From: Flagellimonas abyssi
GTDB lineage: Bacteria > Bacteroidota > Bacteroidia > Flavobacteriales > Flavobacteriaceae
Assembly: GCF_019457905.1 (NCBI RefSeq)
Contig: NZ_JAHZSV010000023.1
Location: 1 to 64,000, forward strand
DNA length: 64,000 nucleotides
Reading direction: 5' to 3'
Shown: in pieces, positions 56,290 through 64,000 of the stretch
How positions within the stretch are numbered: position 1 is the first letter of the stretch
Layout: the number at the start of each line of letters is the position of its first letter
Translations under genes and position numbers: made by a program
The notes under the pieces: model-generated
The model's database searches: none
Told to the model about the DNA's origin: nothing
What the model saw: the letters and a program-made list of their open reading frames with translations, nothing else

Positions 56290-56751
56290 ATAAAAAAATT
56301 ACTTTTAGTTATTACAATTGTTATGTTGGGCAACCTTGCGGCAAAAGCACAGACCAGTTACAAGGCCGCTCTTGGATTGGGCATAGACCTTTATGACGAG
56401 GCAACCTTTTTTGGAGCTACCGGAAAATATTTTTTCTCGGATAACCATGTGGGTCAAGCGGATTTGGGTTTTGAGGACAATGCGACCATGGCCACATTCC
56501 TATATTCCTACCATAAAGGATTTTATAGGGCACCTGGCCTGCGTTGGTATGCAGGAGTTGGTCCAAGTATTATTTTCATAAAAGACTTTGACAATATTTT
56601 TGCCTTGCGTCCGCATTTGGGGCTTGACTTTAAGATTGACGGAGTTCCTTTTGTGCTCAATTTTGATTGGCGTCCCTCCGTTGTATTGAGCGATGTAGGT
56701 GATAATGAGGTTGCGGCTTTTGGCTTTGGCCTTCAGTTTGCCATCAATTAA
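56290..56751 (+). CDS. Small outer-membrane protein, apparently with an ATA start
   Basis: A barrel-like protein of 153 codons. Its first ATG (56323) would leave only MLGNLAAKAQ before the cleavage site, too short for export. Reading upstream in frame to the stop at 56287 gives IKKLLLVITIV before it, completing a textbook signal peptide that starts at an ATA codon where ATG is expected. Either ATA is used as a start, or an ATG was mutated and the protein is expressed poorly. The mature part (LGLGIDLYDEATFFGATGKYFF, RWYAGVGPSIIF, ending FGFGLQFAIN) is of the small porin type. Confidence 0.65.
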   Translation: MKKLLLVITIVMLGNLAAKAQTSYKAALGLGIDLYDEATFFGATGKYFFSDNHVGQADLGFEDNATMATFLYSYHKGFYRAPGLRWYAGVGPSIIFIKDFDNIFALRPHLGLDFKIDGVPFVLNFDWRPSVVLSDVGDNEVAAFGFGLQFAIN

Positions 56752-56774
56752 AAGACACTATTGTTTTATATGTA

Positions 56775-56806
56775 GGGCGGGATATTCCCGCCCTTTTCTT
56801 TTTGTT
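56775..56806 (+). terminator. Terminator between the small barrel gene and aroQ
   Basis: GGGCGGGA pairs with TCCCGCCC, followed by TTTTCTTTTTG. Confidence 0.8.
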
Positions 56807-56807
56807 G

Positions 56808-56815
56808 TATTTTTG
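56808..56815 (+). promoter_or_regulatory. -7 element immediately before aroQ
   Basis: TATTTTTG is an exact TAnnTTTG match, 5 nt before the aroQ ATG at 56821, so the mRNA may be leaderless. Confidence 0.5.
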
Positions 56816-56820
56816 ACGGT

Positions 56821-57237
56821 ATGAAACTAATGATCATCAACGGACCCAACTTGAACCTATTGGGAAAACGTGAGCCCGAAGTTTATGGGAGCACCACTTT
56901 TGAAGACTATTTTAAAACGCTGCAGCAAAAGTTTCCCGATGTGGAATTGGAATATTATCAATCCAACATTGAGGGCGAACTCATAGGAAAGATTCAAGAA
57001 GTAGGATTTAATTATGATGGTATTATTCTAAATGCAGCCGCTTATACACATACTTCAGTTGGAATAGGTGATGCCGTAAAGGCTGTGGGAACTCCAGTAA
57101 TCGAGGTGCATATTTCCAATACGCATCAACGGGAAGAGTACCGCCATGTTTCCTTTATTTCGCCAGGGGCCAAAGGGGTCATTCTTGGATTTGGACTCCA
57201 AAGCTACGATTTGGCCATCCAGAGTTTCTTAGGCTAA
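56821..57237 (+). CDS. aroQ: 3-dehydroquinate dehydratase, type II
   Basis: A 138-residue type II dehydroquinase of the shikimate pathway. The N-terminus MKLMIINGPNLNLLGKREPEVYG is diagnostic, with the catalytic Tyr in VYGSTTFEDY, the Glu/Asn region YQSNIEGELI, NAAAYTHTSVGIGDAV, and the His in EVHISNTHQREEYRHVS. It probably sits on its own promoter. Its stop overlaps the convergent DUF3817 gene by 9 nt. Confidence 0.95.
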   Translation: MKLMIINGPNLNLLGKREPEVYGSTTFEDYFKTLQQKFPDVELEYYQSNIEGELIGKIQEVGFNYDGIILNAAAYTHTSVGIGDAVKAVGTPVIEVHISNTHQREEYRHVSFISPGAKGVILGFGLQSYDLAIQSFLG

Positions 57238-57510
57238 ATTTTTCAAGTATTTTTTATCGGCATAAAAAGTGCCAAAGGGGAGAAGGGATGCTACAAAAAG
57301 GATGATAAACCTTTTGAGCTTCCACTTGCGTTCCCAACAAAAAACTATGGCCACCACTACGTATAGAATAAACAATATGCCATGAGCCATACCAACAACT
57401 TGGTTTGGTTCAGGAATATCTGCCCAATGCTTCAACGGCATGGTCATTCCGAAAAGGAGTAGATAGGAAATACCTTCTAAAATAGCAGTGGCCCTAAAAA
57501 TTTTAAGCAT
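57229..57510 (-). CDS. DUF3817 family membrane protein
   Basis: A 93-residue protein with three membrane segments, matching DUF3817: ATAILEGISYLLLFGMTMPLK at the N-terminus, MAHGILFILYVVVAIVF in the middle and the C-terminal LFVASLLPFGTFYADK. The family is small and uncharacterised. It follows lpdA by 3 nt on the same strand and is probably co-transcribed. Confidence 0.9.
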   Translation of the reverse strand: MLKIFRATAILEGISYLLLFGMTMPLKHWADIPEPNQVVGMAHGILFILYVVVAIVFCWERKWKLKRFIILFVASLLPFGTFYADKKYLKNLA

Positions 57511-57513
57511 ACC

Positions 57514-58905
57514 TTATAGGTGGATTACTTCATCATACGCATCGGCAACGGCTTCCATAACAGCTTCGCTCATCGTTGGGTGAGGATGCACAGCTTTTAG
57601 CACTTCGTGACCTGTGGTCTCCAATTTTCTGGCAACCACGGCCTCCGCGATCATATCGGTAACACCGACACCAATCATGTGGCAGCCCAACCATTCACCG
57701 TATTTGGCATCAAAAATAACTTTTACAAAACCATCTGGGGTACCTGCAGCTTTCGCTTTACCACTTGCGGAGAATGGGAACTTACCTATCTTAAGGTCAT
57801 ATCCTTTTTCTTTGGCTGCCTTTTCGGTCAATCCAACAGAAGCTACCTCTGGGATACAGTACGTACATCCTGGGATGTTGCCGTAATCCAAGGGTTCCAC
57901 GTGCATGCCGGCCAATTTCTCCACACAAAGAATTCCTTCCGCAGAAGCTACGTGAGCCAATGCTTGTCCAGGGGTAATATCCCCAATGGCAAAGTAGCCA
58001 GGTATGTTGGTCTGATAGTAATCGTTCACCAATACTTTATCTCTGTCCGTGGCAATTCCAACATCTTCCAATCCGATGTTTTCAATGTTCGTTTTGATTC
58101 CCACAGCGGATAGTACGATATCGGCTTCCAAAACCTCTTCGCCTTTTTGAGTCTTAACGGTGGCTTTTACACCATCACCGGAAGTGTCAACTTTAGTGAC
58201 CTCGGCGGAAGTCTTGATTTTTACTCCAGCTTTTTTGAAGCTGCGCTCCAATTGTTTGGAGATGTCTTCATCTTCAACCGGAACAATGTTTGGCATGTAT
58301 TCCACAACGGTCACTTCTGTACCCATGGAGTGGTAGAAATAGGCAAACTCCATTCCGATAGCGCCACTTCCGACCACGATCATTTTCTTGGGTTGCTTTT
58401 CCAAGGACATGGCCTCGCGGTAACCAATAACCTTTTTTCCATCTTGCGGAAGGCTTGGCAACTCACGGCTACGCGCTCCTGTTGCAATGATGATATTGTC
58501 TGCGGAATATTCGGTAGTTTCACCGTTTTCCGCTTTTACTTCAACTTTTTTGCCCGGTTTTACCTTTCCAACTCCATTGATGACCTCGATTTTGTTCTTT
58601 TTCATCAAAAACTGGACACCTTTGCTCATTCCTTCGGCAACACCACGGCTTCTTTTAACAACGGCACCAAAATCATGATCTACATCCTTGGCGCTTAAAC
58701 CGTAATCTTCGGCATGCTTTAAATATTCAAAAACCTGAGCGGATTTAAGAAGGGCCTTGGTCGGGATACAACCCCAGTTAAGACATACACCTCCCAAACT
58801 TTCTTTTTCTATAATGGCTGTTTTGAAACCTAATTGTGATGCCCTTATGGCGGTAACATATCCACCTGGACCACTTCCCAAAACAATTATATCGAACTTG
58901 CTCAT
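57514..58905 (-). CDS. lpdA: Dihydrolipoyl dehydrogenase
   Basis: A 463-residue flavoprotein, the E3 subunit of 2-oxoacid dehydrogenase complexes, re-oxidising dihydrolipoamide with NAD. The redox-active disulfide is in GGVCLNWGCIPTK, the FAD motif in IIVLGSGPGGYVTAI, the NAD motif in MIVVGSGAIGMEFAY and the catalytic His in HPHPTMSE. I start at ATG 58905 (MSKFDIIVLG); the longer in-frame reading adds a poorly conserved stretch. The E1/E2 genes are elsewhere. Confidence 0.93.
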   Translation of the reverse strand: MSKFDIIVLGSGPGGYVTAIRASQLGFKTAIIEKESLGGVCLNWGCIPTKALLKSAQVFEYLKHAEDYGLSAKDVDHDFGAVVKRSRGVAEGMSKGVQFLMKKNKIEVINGVGKVKPGKKVEVKAENGETTEYSADNIIIATGARSRELPSLPQDGKKVIGYREAMSLEKQPKKMIVVGSGAIGMEFAYFYHSMGTEVTVVEYMPNIVPVEDEDISKQLERSFKKAGVKIKTSAEVTKVDTSGDGVKATVKTQKGEEVLEADIVLSAVGIKTNIENIGLEDVGIATDRDKVLVNDYYQTNIPGYFAIGDITPGQALAHVASAEGILCVEKLAGMHVEPLDYGNIPGCTYCIPEVASVGLTEKAAKEKGYDLKIGKFPFSASGKAKAAGTPDGFVKVIFDAKYGEWLGCHMIGVGVTDMIAEAVVARKLETTGHEVLKAVHPHPTMSEAVMEAVADAYDEVIHL

Positions 58906-59025
58906 TAGATTTTGATTTTTGTTGTTAGATTGAAAAATATGCCAGCATTCGGCAGGTGCAAAAGTACGGAAATCAATCTCCATTTCCCAAGACGAAAAAA
59001 CTCAAATGTGGGTTTGTTTGTGAAA

Positions 59026-59562
59026 TCAGGCTTTGCCTGTGTCGAACATCTTTTTGTTGAAGGCTTTGGACTCGCCTTTTGGTATGGATAGTGAGTCCCA
59101 GTCCGTACCTTTGATCATTCTTCCGATGAAGACGATCTGTCCTACATGGCCGGCGTAGTGTGCCAGTTGACGGTTGATGGCCTCGACAATGCTATGCTCC
59201 TCGTTTCGAATCTTGATCTTATTTTCAAAATTGGTGCTGTTGATGCTGTCCAGAGCACCAAATAGGCATTGCCATCCTTTTTCCCATGCAGCGATCATTT
59301 CTGATTTTTCGGAATAGGGCTTTTCAAATTCCAAGTCCCGTTCCCGCCATGGTTTTTCGCCATCTTCCGTTAAAAAATTGGTCCAACGGCTCAGCATGTT
59401 CCCTACCATATGCTTTACAATGATAGCTATGGAATTATCTGAGTCCGAGAATTTCCAATGAATGTCGGCATCAAGAATTTGATCAAAGGTTTTGTCGCCC
59501 ATGGTTTTGTATCGATGGAACTCGAATTGAACATTGCCCAAATAATTTTCTTGGAAATCCAT
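59026..59562 (-). CDS. DUF1572 (DinB-like) family protein
   Basis: A 178-residue four-helix-bundle protein of the DinB/DUF1572 type. Likely metal-binding His residues lie in AIIVKHMVGNMLSRW and RQLAHYAGHVGQIVFIG. The family includes thiol-dependent transferases (for example bacillithiol-S-transferases), and this genome has bshC, so a role in bacillithiol chemistry is possible. It directly abuts the cytoplasmic msrB gene and is likely co-transcribed. Confidence 0.88.
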   Translation of the reverse strand: MDFQENYLGNVQFEFHRYKTMGDKTFDQILDADIHWKFSDSDNSIAIIVKHMVGNMLSRWTNFLTEDGEKPWRERDLEFEKPYSEKSEMIAAWEKGWQCLFGALDSINSTNFENKIKIRNEEHSIVEAINRQLAHYAGHVGQIVFIGRMIKGTDWDSLSIPKGESKAFNKKMFDTGKA

Positions 59563-59967
59563 TTATGCTTCAGGATCAAAATCAATGCTTACCGAATTGA
59601 TGCAATACCGTTGACCTGTGGTTTCTTTAGGGCCGTCGTTAAAAACATGACCCAAATGGCTGCCGCAATTGGCGCAGACCGTTTCGGTACGAATCATGCC
59701 GTGACTGGTGTCGCGAATATATTCAATGGCACCTTCAACGGCCTGATCAAACGATGGCCACCCGCAACCACTTTCAAATTTATGCTCGCTCTCGAACAAT
59801 TTAGCATTGCATGCTTTGCAGTGGTAGTCGCCGTTTTCAAAATGAAGATCGAACTTGCCCGTATAGGGTCGTTCGGTCCCCTTTTGGCGCAATACATAGT
59901 ATTCCTCGGCGGAAAGTTCTTGTTTCCACTCTTCCTCGGATTTGTTCACACTGTATTTTTTATCCAT
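59563..59967 (-). CDS. msrB: Peptide-methionine (R)-S-oxide reductase MsrB, cytoplasmic
   Basis: A 134-residue MsrB that reduces methionine R-sulfoxide. Zinc Cys pairs are in CKACNAKLF and CANCGSHLGH, the substrate pocket in GCGWPSFD, and the catalytic Cys in QRYCINSVSIDF. It has no signal peptide. It lies 17 nt behind the lipoprotein-type MsrB and directly abuts the DUF1572 gene. Confidence 0.92.
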   Translation of the reverse strand: MDKKYSVNKSEEEWKQELSAEEYYVLRQKGTERPYTGKFDLHFENGDYHCKACNAKLFESEHKFESGCGWPSFDQAVEGAIEYIRDTSHGMIRTETVCANCGSHLGHVFNDGPKETTGQRYCINSVSIDFDPEA

Positions 59968-59984
59968 AAACTTTTAGTGTCGAT

Positions 59985-60476
59985 TTATTTGTTGTCGGGA
60001 ATAAAATCAAGGGCCACACCATTAATGCAGTGCCTTTTGCCTGTTGTGTTACGTGGGCCATCGTTGAAAACATGACCTAAATGTCCTCCACAAACTGCAC
60101 AATGTTCTTCTGTGCGTGCCACTCCGATTTTATAGTCGGTATCAAAAGCGACGTTTCCTTCGATTTCTCGATCAAAACTGGGCCATCCGGTTCCCGAATC
60201 AAACTTATGTTCACTTTTGAATACTGGGGTGCCACATCCTGCACATACATAGGTTCCCTTTTCCTTGATGTCCAGCAAATCACTTGAAAAGGCATTTTCT
60301 GTGGCTTCTTTTCGCAATACGTAATATTCCATCTCGGTAAGTTCGGCACGCCATTCCGCATCGGTTTTGGTGACTTTGAATGCAGTTTCTTTAATATTTT
60401 CTTTCTTTTCTTCCTGTGATGTTCCCTTGCACCCTGTAAAAATGACAAGAACAATCAATAGCAATCTTTTTCCCAT
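59985..60476 (-). CDS. msrB: MsrB-type methionine sulfoxide reductase, predicted lipoprotein
   Basis: A 163-residue second MsrB with a signal/lipobox at the N-terminus (LLLIVLVIFTGCKGTSQ, Cys near 16). The reductase domain begins near residue 38 and is complete: CAGCGTPVF, GTGWPSFD, CAVCGGHLGH and the catalytic Cys in KRHCINGVALDF. It probably repairs oxidised methionine on the periplasmic side. It is the first of three co-oriented genes. Confidence 0.9.
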   Translation of the reverse strand: MGKRLLLIVLVIFTGCKGTSQEEKKENIKETAFKVTKTDAEWRAELTEMEYYVLRKEATENAFSSDLLDIKEKGTYVCAGCGTPVFKSEHKFDSGTGWPSFDREIEGNVAFDTDYKIGVARTEEHCAVCGGHLGHVFNDGPRNTTGKRHCINGVALDFIPDNK

Positions 60477-60533
60477 GAATCGTTTTTATGTGTTTAGACG
60501 TAGTTTGATTCCGTTCCTTTCAAAATAAATTTT

Positions 60534-60567
60534 AAAAAAAAAGTCCCATTGGTAGCCAATGAGACTT
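60534..60567 (-). terminator. Terminator of the collagen-like gene
   Basis: On the minus strand AAGTCTCATTGG pairs with CCAATGGGACTT (one mismatch, 3-nt loop) and is followed by nine or more T. Confidence 0.8.
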
Positions 60568-60589
60568 AATATACTGTTTTTTGTTGGAA

Positions 60590-61168
60590 TTAGTTGATGT
60601 CCATTTTCATGACTTCCCCTTCATTAATTTGGAGTTTGGACATTACACTATTTATGTTGGCGGCATCAAAATCTGGTGACTCGGCAAACTCACTGGGCAC
60701 AAATACGATCCTGAACAATTGATTGTCCGTGAATTCGGTGCTAATAGTAGATAGGTCAAAATTTCCATCGATAAAGAGTTCAACGTCCACAAATGTGTGC
60801 GCGAAAACATATTGCATGGTGCCTTCCGGCAAGAAATAATTTTGAGGCAGTTGTGTCCAGGCATCGGCGGTGGACCCATCGCTAAGGTCGATAACACCAT
60901 CATGTCTGTATACCAAAACGGCGTCAGATTCAAAAACTTCAAAGTTGGTCACATCCGAAAAAGTAATCAAGGCGGAAAAAATATTGTCTTCGGCAAAATA
61001 ATCGAAGTTTACGCCCTCAACCTCTACCACCTGCCCTTGAATGCCTGGTGCTCCTTGAGGTCCTTGCGCTCCATCAAGTCCATCGAAACCCGGGGGGCCT
61101 TGGGGGCCTTCGCATGCTGCAAAGACAAAAACGATTACTGCGCCTAAAATTGTACTAAATTTATTCAT
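60590..61168 (-). CDS. Short collagen-like lipoprotein
   Basis: A 192-residue exported protein. I start at ATG 61168 (MNKFSTILGAVIVFVFAACEG), which gives an ideal lipobox; ATG 61195 is possible. Directly after the lipid Cys are eight Gly-X-Y triplets (GPQGPPGFDG and following), a short collagen-like helix. A beta-rich domain of about 130 residues follows. Flavobacteriia carry many such proteins, probably displayed at the surface. No enzymatic motif is visible. Confidence 0.8.
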   Translation of the reverse strand: MNKFSTILGAVIVFVFAACEGPQGPPGFDGLDGAQGPQGAPGIQGQVVEVEGVNFDYFAEDNIFSALITFSDVTNFEVFESDAVLVYRHDGVIDLSDGSTADAWTQLPQNYFLPEGTMQYVFAHTFVDVELFIDGNFDLSTISTEFTDNQLFRIVFVPSEFAESPDFDAANINSVMSKLQINEGEVMKMDIN

Positions 61169-61328
61169 GATTTTGGATTTTGAATTTGTGTTCATTGTAA
61201 CTCTTGTTGCAAGGAAATCAAAAAGCGTTCCATTTTTAAAAAAATGTTGTTTCTAATATCAAACCTGTTGTCATAATCGTATTCTTACTTAAAGATGCTT
61301 ATTATTGTATAGTACTAAACCCGCAAAT

Positions 61329-63224
61329 ATGTCCAAGGTAGTTCCACACAGTTTTTTTACAGAGTTTGACATCAATCTTTTTAAGGGCGGCAAACATTTT
61401 CGGCTCTACAACAAGTTAGGTTCTCACTTAACAGAGGTCGGTGGTGTCAAAGGTACGTACTTTGCCGTATGGGCACCTTCTGCAAAATCGGTCAGTGTGG
61501 TCGGAGATTTTAATTATTGGAATGCAAACGAACATCAATTAAATGTGCGTTGGGACAGCAGTGGTATCTGGGAAGGATTTATTCCTGGAGTGGATAAAGG
61601 TACCAAGTACAAATATAAGATACATTCCAACAACAATGATATTTGGACGGAGAAAGCAGACCCGTTTGCCCGCTTTTGCGAGCAACCACCGAACACGGCT
61701 TCAGTAGTATGGGACGATAACCATCAATGGAGGGACGGCAAATGGATGGAAACCCGTGAAGAAAAAAACGGGCTGGATAAGCCGTATTCCGTTTATGAGG
61801 TGCATTTGGCATCTTGGAAGAAGAAAAATGGTTGGGAATCGCTTAGCTATCTTGAGATGGCGCAGCAGTTGGCAGATTATGTGGAGGAAATGGGTTTTAC
61901 CCATGTGGAGTTTATGCCCGTAATGGAATATCCGTATGATCCTTCTTGGGGATATCAAATCACAGGATATTTTGCCCCGACCTCGAGGTTTGGGAAGCCT
62001 TCGGACTTTAAAGTTTTAGTTGACGCACTGCACCAAAGGGGCATAGGCGTGATTTTGGATTGGGTGCCTTCCCATTTTCCGGAAGATGCGCACGGACTCG
62101 GATTTTTTGACGGTTCCCATCTCTATGAACATCCGGATAGGAGGAGAGGGTACCATCCCGATTGGAAGAGCCTTATTTTTAATTATGGAAGAAATGAGGT
62201 TCGGGCATTTTTGATCAGTAATGCCGTTTTTTGGCTGGACCAATACCATGTGGATGGATTAAGGGTCGATGCAGTTGCCTCCATGCTCTACTTGGACTAT
62301 TCTAGGGAAGATGGTGAGTGGGAACCCAATATCTACGGAAACAACGAGAACCTTGAGGCAATGTCCTTTTTAAGGGAAATGAACCAAGAAGTATATGCCA
62401 GTTTTAAAGGTGTTCAGACCATTGCAGAGGAATCCACGGCTTTTACCGGTGTCACAAAACCTGTGCATTATGGTGGCCTCGGCTTTGGGATGAAATGGAT
62501 GATGGGATGGATGCACGACACCCTTGAGTTCTTTAAAAGGGACCCGATACACCGTTCTTATGATTTGAACATGGTCAGTTTTGGTTTGACTTATGCCTTT
62601 ACTGAGAACTTTATGCTGCCATTTTCGCATGATGAGGTGGTGTACGGAAAACAGTCCCTACTATATAGAATGCCAGGTGATGAATGGCAGCGCTTTGCGA
62701 ACTTAAGGCTGCTCTTTGGTTATATGTTCACGCACCCGGGAGGCAACCTATTGTTTATGGGGGGCGAGTTTGGACAATCATCCGAGTGGAACTTTCAGGA
62801 AAGCTTGGAGTGGCATCTGACCCAGTATGATTTTCATTCGGGCATACAAGAAACTATTAAGGACCTGAACAAGATGTACAAGTCGAACCCAGCATTGTAT
62901 CAAAAACAATTCAAACCCGATGGTTTTCAATGGATAGAGTACAATGATCAAGAGAACACAGTGATATCGTTCATCAGAAAGGGCAACGACCCCAAGGACG
63001 ATTTAATCGTTGTTTGCAACTTTACCCCTATGCCACGTGAGAATTATAGATTGGGAGTACCAAAAAATTCGACATTGAAACTGCTATTTAATAGTGATGA
63101 TAAAAAATACTCGGGCAGTGGTATTGGCAAAAAAACAGTGAAGCCCTCTAAAACATCATGGAATGGGCACGAGCAGTCCGTTTTATTGAACCTACCTCCC
63201 TTAGGAGTAGTAGTTTATAAGTGA
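61329..63224 (+). CDS. glgB: 1,4-alpha-glucan branching enzyme
   Basis: A 631-residue GH13 branching enzyme that makes alpha-1,6 branches in glycogen. An N-terminal CBM48 (YFAVWAPSAKSVSVVGDFNYW) precedes the catalytic barrel. The nucleophile Asp is in DGLRVDAVASMLYLDYS, the acid/base Glu in TIAEESTAFTG, and the transition-state His-Asp in LPFSHDEVVYG. I start at ATG 61329 (MSKVVPHSFF). The short N-terminus lacks the extra N1 domain of E. coli GlgB. A GH31 gene follows about 100 nt downstream. Confidence 0.93.
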   Translation: MSKVVPHSFFTEFDINLFKGGKHFRLYNKLGSHLTEVGGVKGTYFAVWAPSAKSVSVVGDFNYWNANEHQLNVRWDSSGIWEGFIPGVDKGTKYKYKIHSNNNDIWTEKADPFARFCEQPPNTASVVWDDNHQWRDGKWMETREEKNGLDKPYSVYEVHLASWKKKNGWESLSYLEMAQQLADYVEEMGFTHVEFMPVMEYPYDPSWGYQITGYFAPTSRFGKPSDFKVLVDALHQRGIGVILDWVPSHFPEDAHGLGFFDGSHLYEHPDRRRGYHPDWKSLIFNYGRNEVRAFLISNAVFWLDQYHVDGLRVDAVASMLYLDYSREDGEWEPNIYGNNENLEAMSFLREMNQEVYASFKGVQTIAEESTAFTGVTKPVHYGGLGFGMKWMMGWMHDTLEFFKRDPIHRSYDLNMVSFGLTYAFTENFMLPFSHDEVVYGKQSLLYRMPGDEWQRFANLRLLFGYMFTHPGGNLLFMGGEFGQSSEWNFQESLEWHLTQYDFHSGIQETIKDLNKMYKSNPALYQKQFKPDGFQWIEYNDQENTVISFIRKGNDPKDDLIVVCNFTPMPRENYRLGVPKNSTLKLLFNSDDKKYSGSGIGKKTVKPSKTSWNGHEQSVLLNLPPLGVVVYK

Positions 63225-63324
63225 ACAGGCAACTAAAACGTTATAGTTAATTGCTTTTCAAAACATATTTTTAATTATTCAGGCTTTTGTATTTCTTTTG
63301 TGAGCCTCAACTGATTACAGATAG

Positions 63325-64000
63325 ATGATAACCAACACGGAAATTGCAACCAGAGGGAATCAGTTCCCCAATCATATCGTAGACTTTAAGCAAGAAAACG
63401 ATAAAATATATTTTACCACCCAAAACGGTGTTATCCTTCAAGTTACCATTTTAAGGGATAGTGTGGTCCGTTTTAGGTACGCTACCGAGTACGTATTTGA
63501 GCCTGATTTTTCCTATGCCATTAGTGAAGATGTCAACCTTGGCTACAACGAATTGACCGTTAAGGATGAGATACCGGAATATGTCATAACCACTTCCAAA
63601 ATCAAGATTTATATCAACAAGGCAAATCTGAAGGTACAGATTGCCGATTTGGATAATGTTATCCTCGTTGAAGATGAACTTGGGTTTCACTGGGAAGAGA
63701 ACTTCGACTATGGAGGCAATGTGGTGAAAATGAGTAAGGTTTGCCATTCCGGTGAGAGCTACTATGGAATGGGCGACAAAGCATCGCATACCAACCTCAA
63801 AGGAAAACGTATCAACAATTGGGTCACAGATTCCTATGCTTATGGAAAGGATCAGGAGCCATTGTACAAGTCCATACCATTTTATATTGGACTCAAGGAA
63901 AGCAAGGCCTACGGAATTTTTTTCGATAATTCCTTTAGCACTTATTTTGATTTTGCCGCAGAAAAACGGAACGTAACCAGTTTTTGGGCCGATGGGGGCG
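63325..64000 (+). CDS. GH31 family alpha-glucosidase, N-terminal part (runs off the window)
   Basis: An open frame of 225 codons, without a stop, from ATG 63325 to the window edge. It matches the N-terminal beta-sandwich (galactose-mutarotase-like) domain of GH31 enzymes: VVRFRYATEYVFEP, GESYYGMGDKASHTNLKG, ESKAYGIFFDNSFSTYFDF. The catalytic barrel lies beyond the edge. With glgB before it, it forms a small alpha-glucan gene group. Confidence 0.88.
   Translation, partial: MITNTEIATRGNQFPNHIVDFKQENDKIYFTTQNGVILQVTILRDSVVRFRYATEYVFEPDFSYAISEDVNLGYNELTVKDEIPEYVITTSKIKIYINKANLKVQIADLDNVILVEDELGFHWEENFDYGGNVVKMSKVCHSGESYYGMGDKASHTNLKGKRINNWVTDSYAYGKDQEPLYKSIPFYIGLKESKAYGIFFDNSFSTYFDFAAEKRNVTSFWADGG

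Overview
The window is a gene-dense stretch of a Flavobacteriia (Bacteroidota) chromosome, most likely a marine Flavobacteriaceae. The evidence is the -7 promoter element TAnnTTTG (TATTTTTG, TATCTTTG, TATATTTG), the near absence of Shine-Dalgarno sequences, and family content typical of the group: DUF6048/DUF6452 beside rlmD, a LysM plus periplasmic-binding-protein fusion after guaA, bshC, TonB-dependent receptors, fasciclin lipoproteins and DUF1572. I see no tRNA, rRNA, CRISPR array, prophage or insertion sequence. It reads as ordinary core genome, with a few under-described gene groups.

Layout. 1-6 kb: hemolysin III-type and ZIP membrane proteins, a THUMP RNA methyltransferase, and the leftward operon rlmD-DUF6452-DUF6048-VOC. 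6-16 kb: rocD, an outer-membrane barrel, a cytoplasmic trypsin-like protease overlapping a partner that seems to share its C-terminal fold, LD-carboxypeptidase, a carboxypeptidase-like-domain protein and a large M14 carboxypeptidase. 15.6-23 kb: bshC, beta-phosphoglucomutase, and the overlapping operon guaA-LysM/PBP1-OsmC-DUF922. 23-31 kb: a TrkH/KtrB potassium transporter split by a frameshift, DUF2254, a Tat-exported sugar isomerase-like protein, DUF3820, pyrG and yidC. 31-36 kb: four-domain fasciclin lipoprotein, mnmA, a nitronate monooxygenase-like enzyme and a YfiM-like protein.

36-43 kb holds a compact leftward operon (SpoIIM, polytopic membrane protein, DUF4129, DUF4350, MoxR ATPase, DUF58) with a divergent RDD gene and a TRIC-type channel. 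43-47 kb has a regulatory region with repeated GTTAAYC motifs ahead of a beta-barrel protein and a FecA-like TonB-dependent receptor. 47-55 kb: dienelactone hydrolase, cyclophilin lipoprotein and NUDIX hydrolase with nearly touching start codons, an acyltransferase, an ECF sigma factor with a membrane partner, an M20 amidohydrolase, NDH-2 and xerD. 55-64 kb: two small barrels (one apparently starting at ATA), aroQ, DUF3817, lpdA, DUF1572, two msrB genes, a collagen-like lipoprotein, glgB and the start of a GH31 glucosidase that leaves the window.

Themes: RNA modification (rlmD, THUMP methyltransferase, mnmA), nucleotide synthesis (guaA, pyrG), envelope biogenesis and turnover (yidC, S66 peptidase, acyltransferase, LysM protein), thiol/oxidative defence (bshC, OsmC, two MsrB) and alpha-glucan metabolism (pgmB, glgB, GH31). 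No single known mobile or defence system is present. The items most worth following up are the protease/partner pair, the frameshifted potassium transporter, the GTTAAYC array, the MoxR-SpoIIM operon and the LysM/PBP1 fusion.
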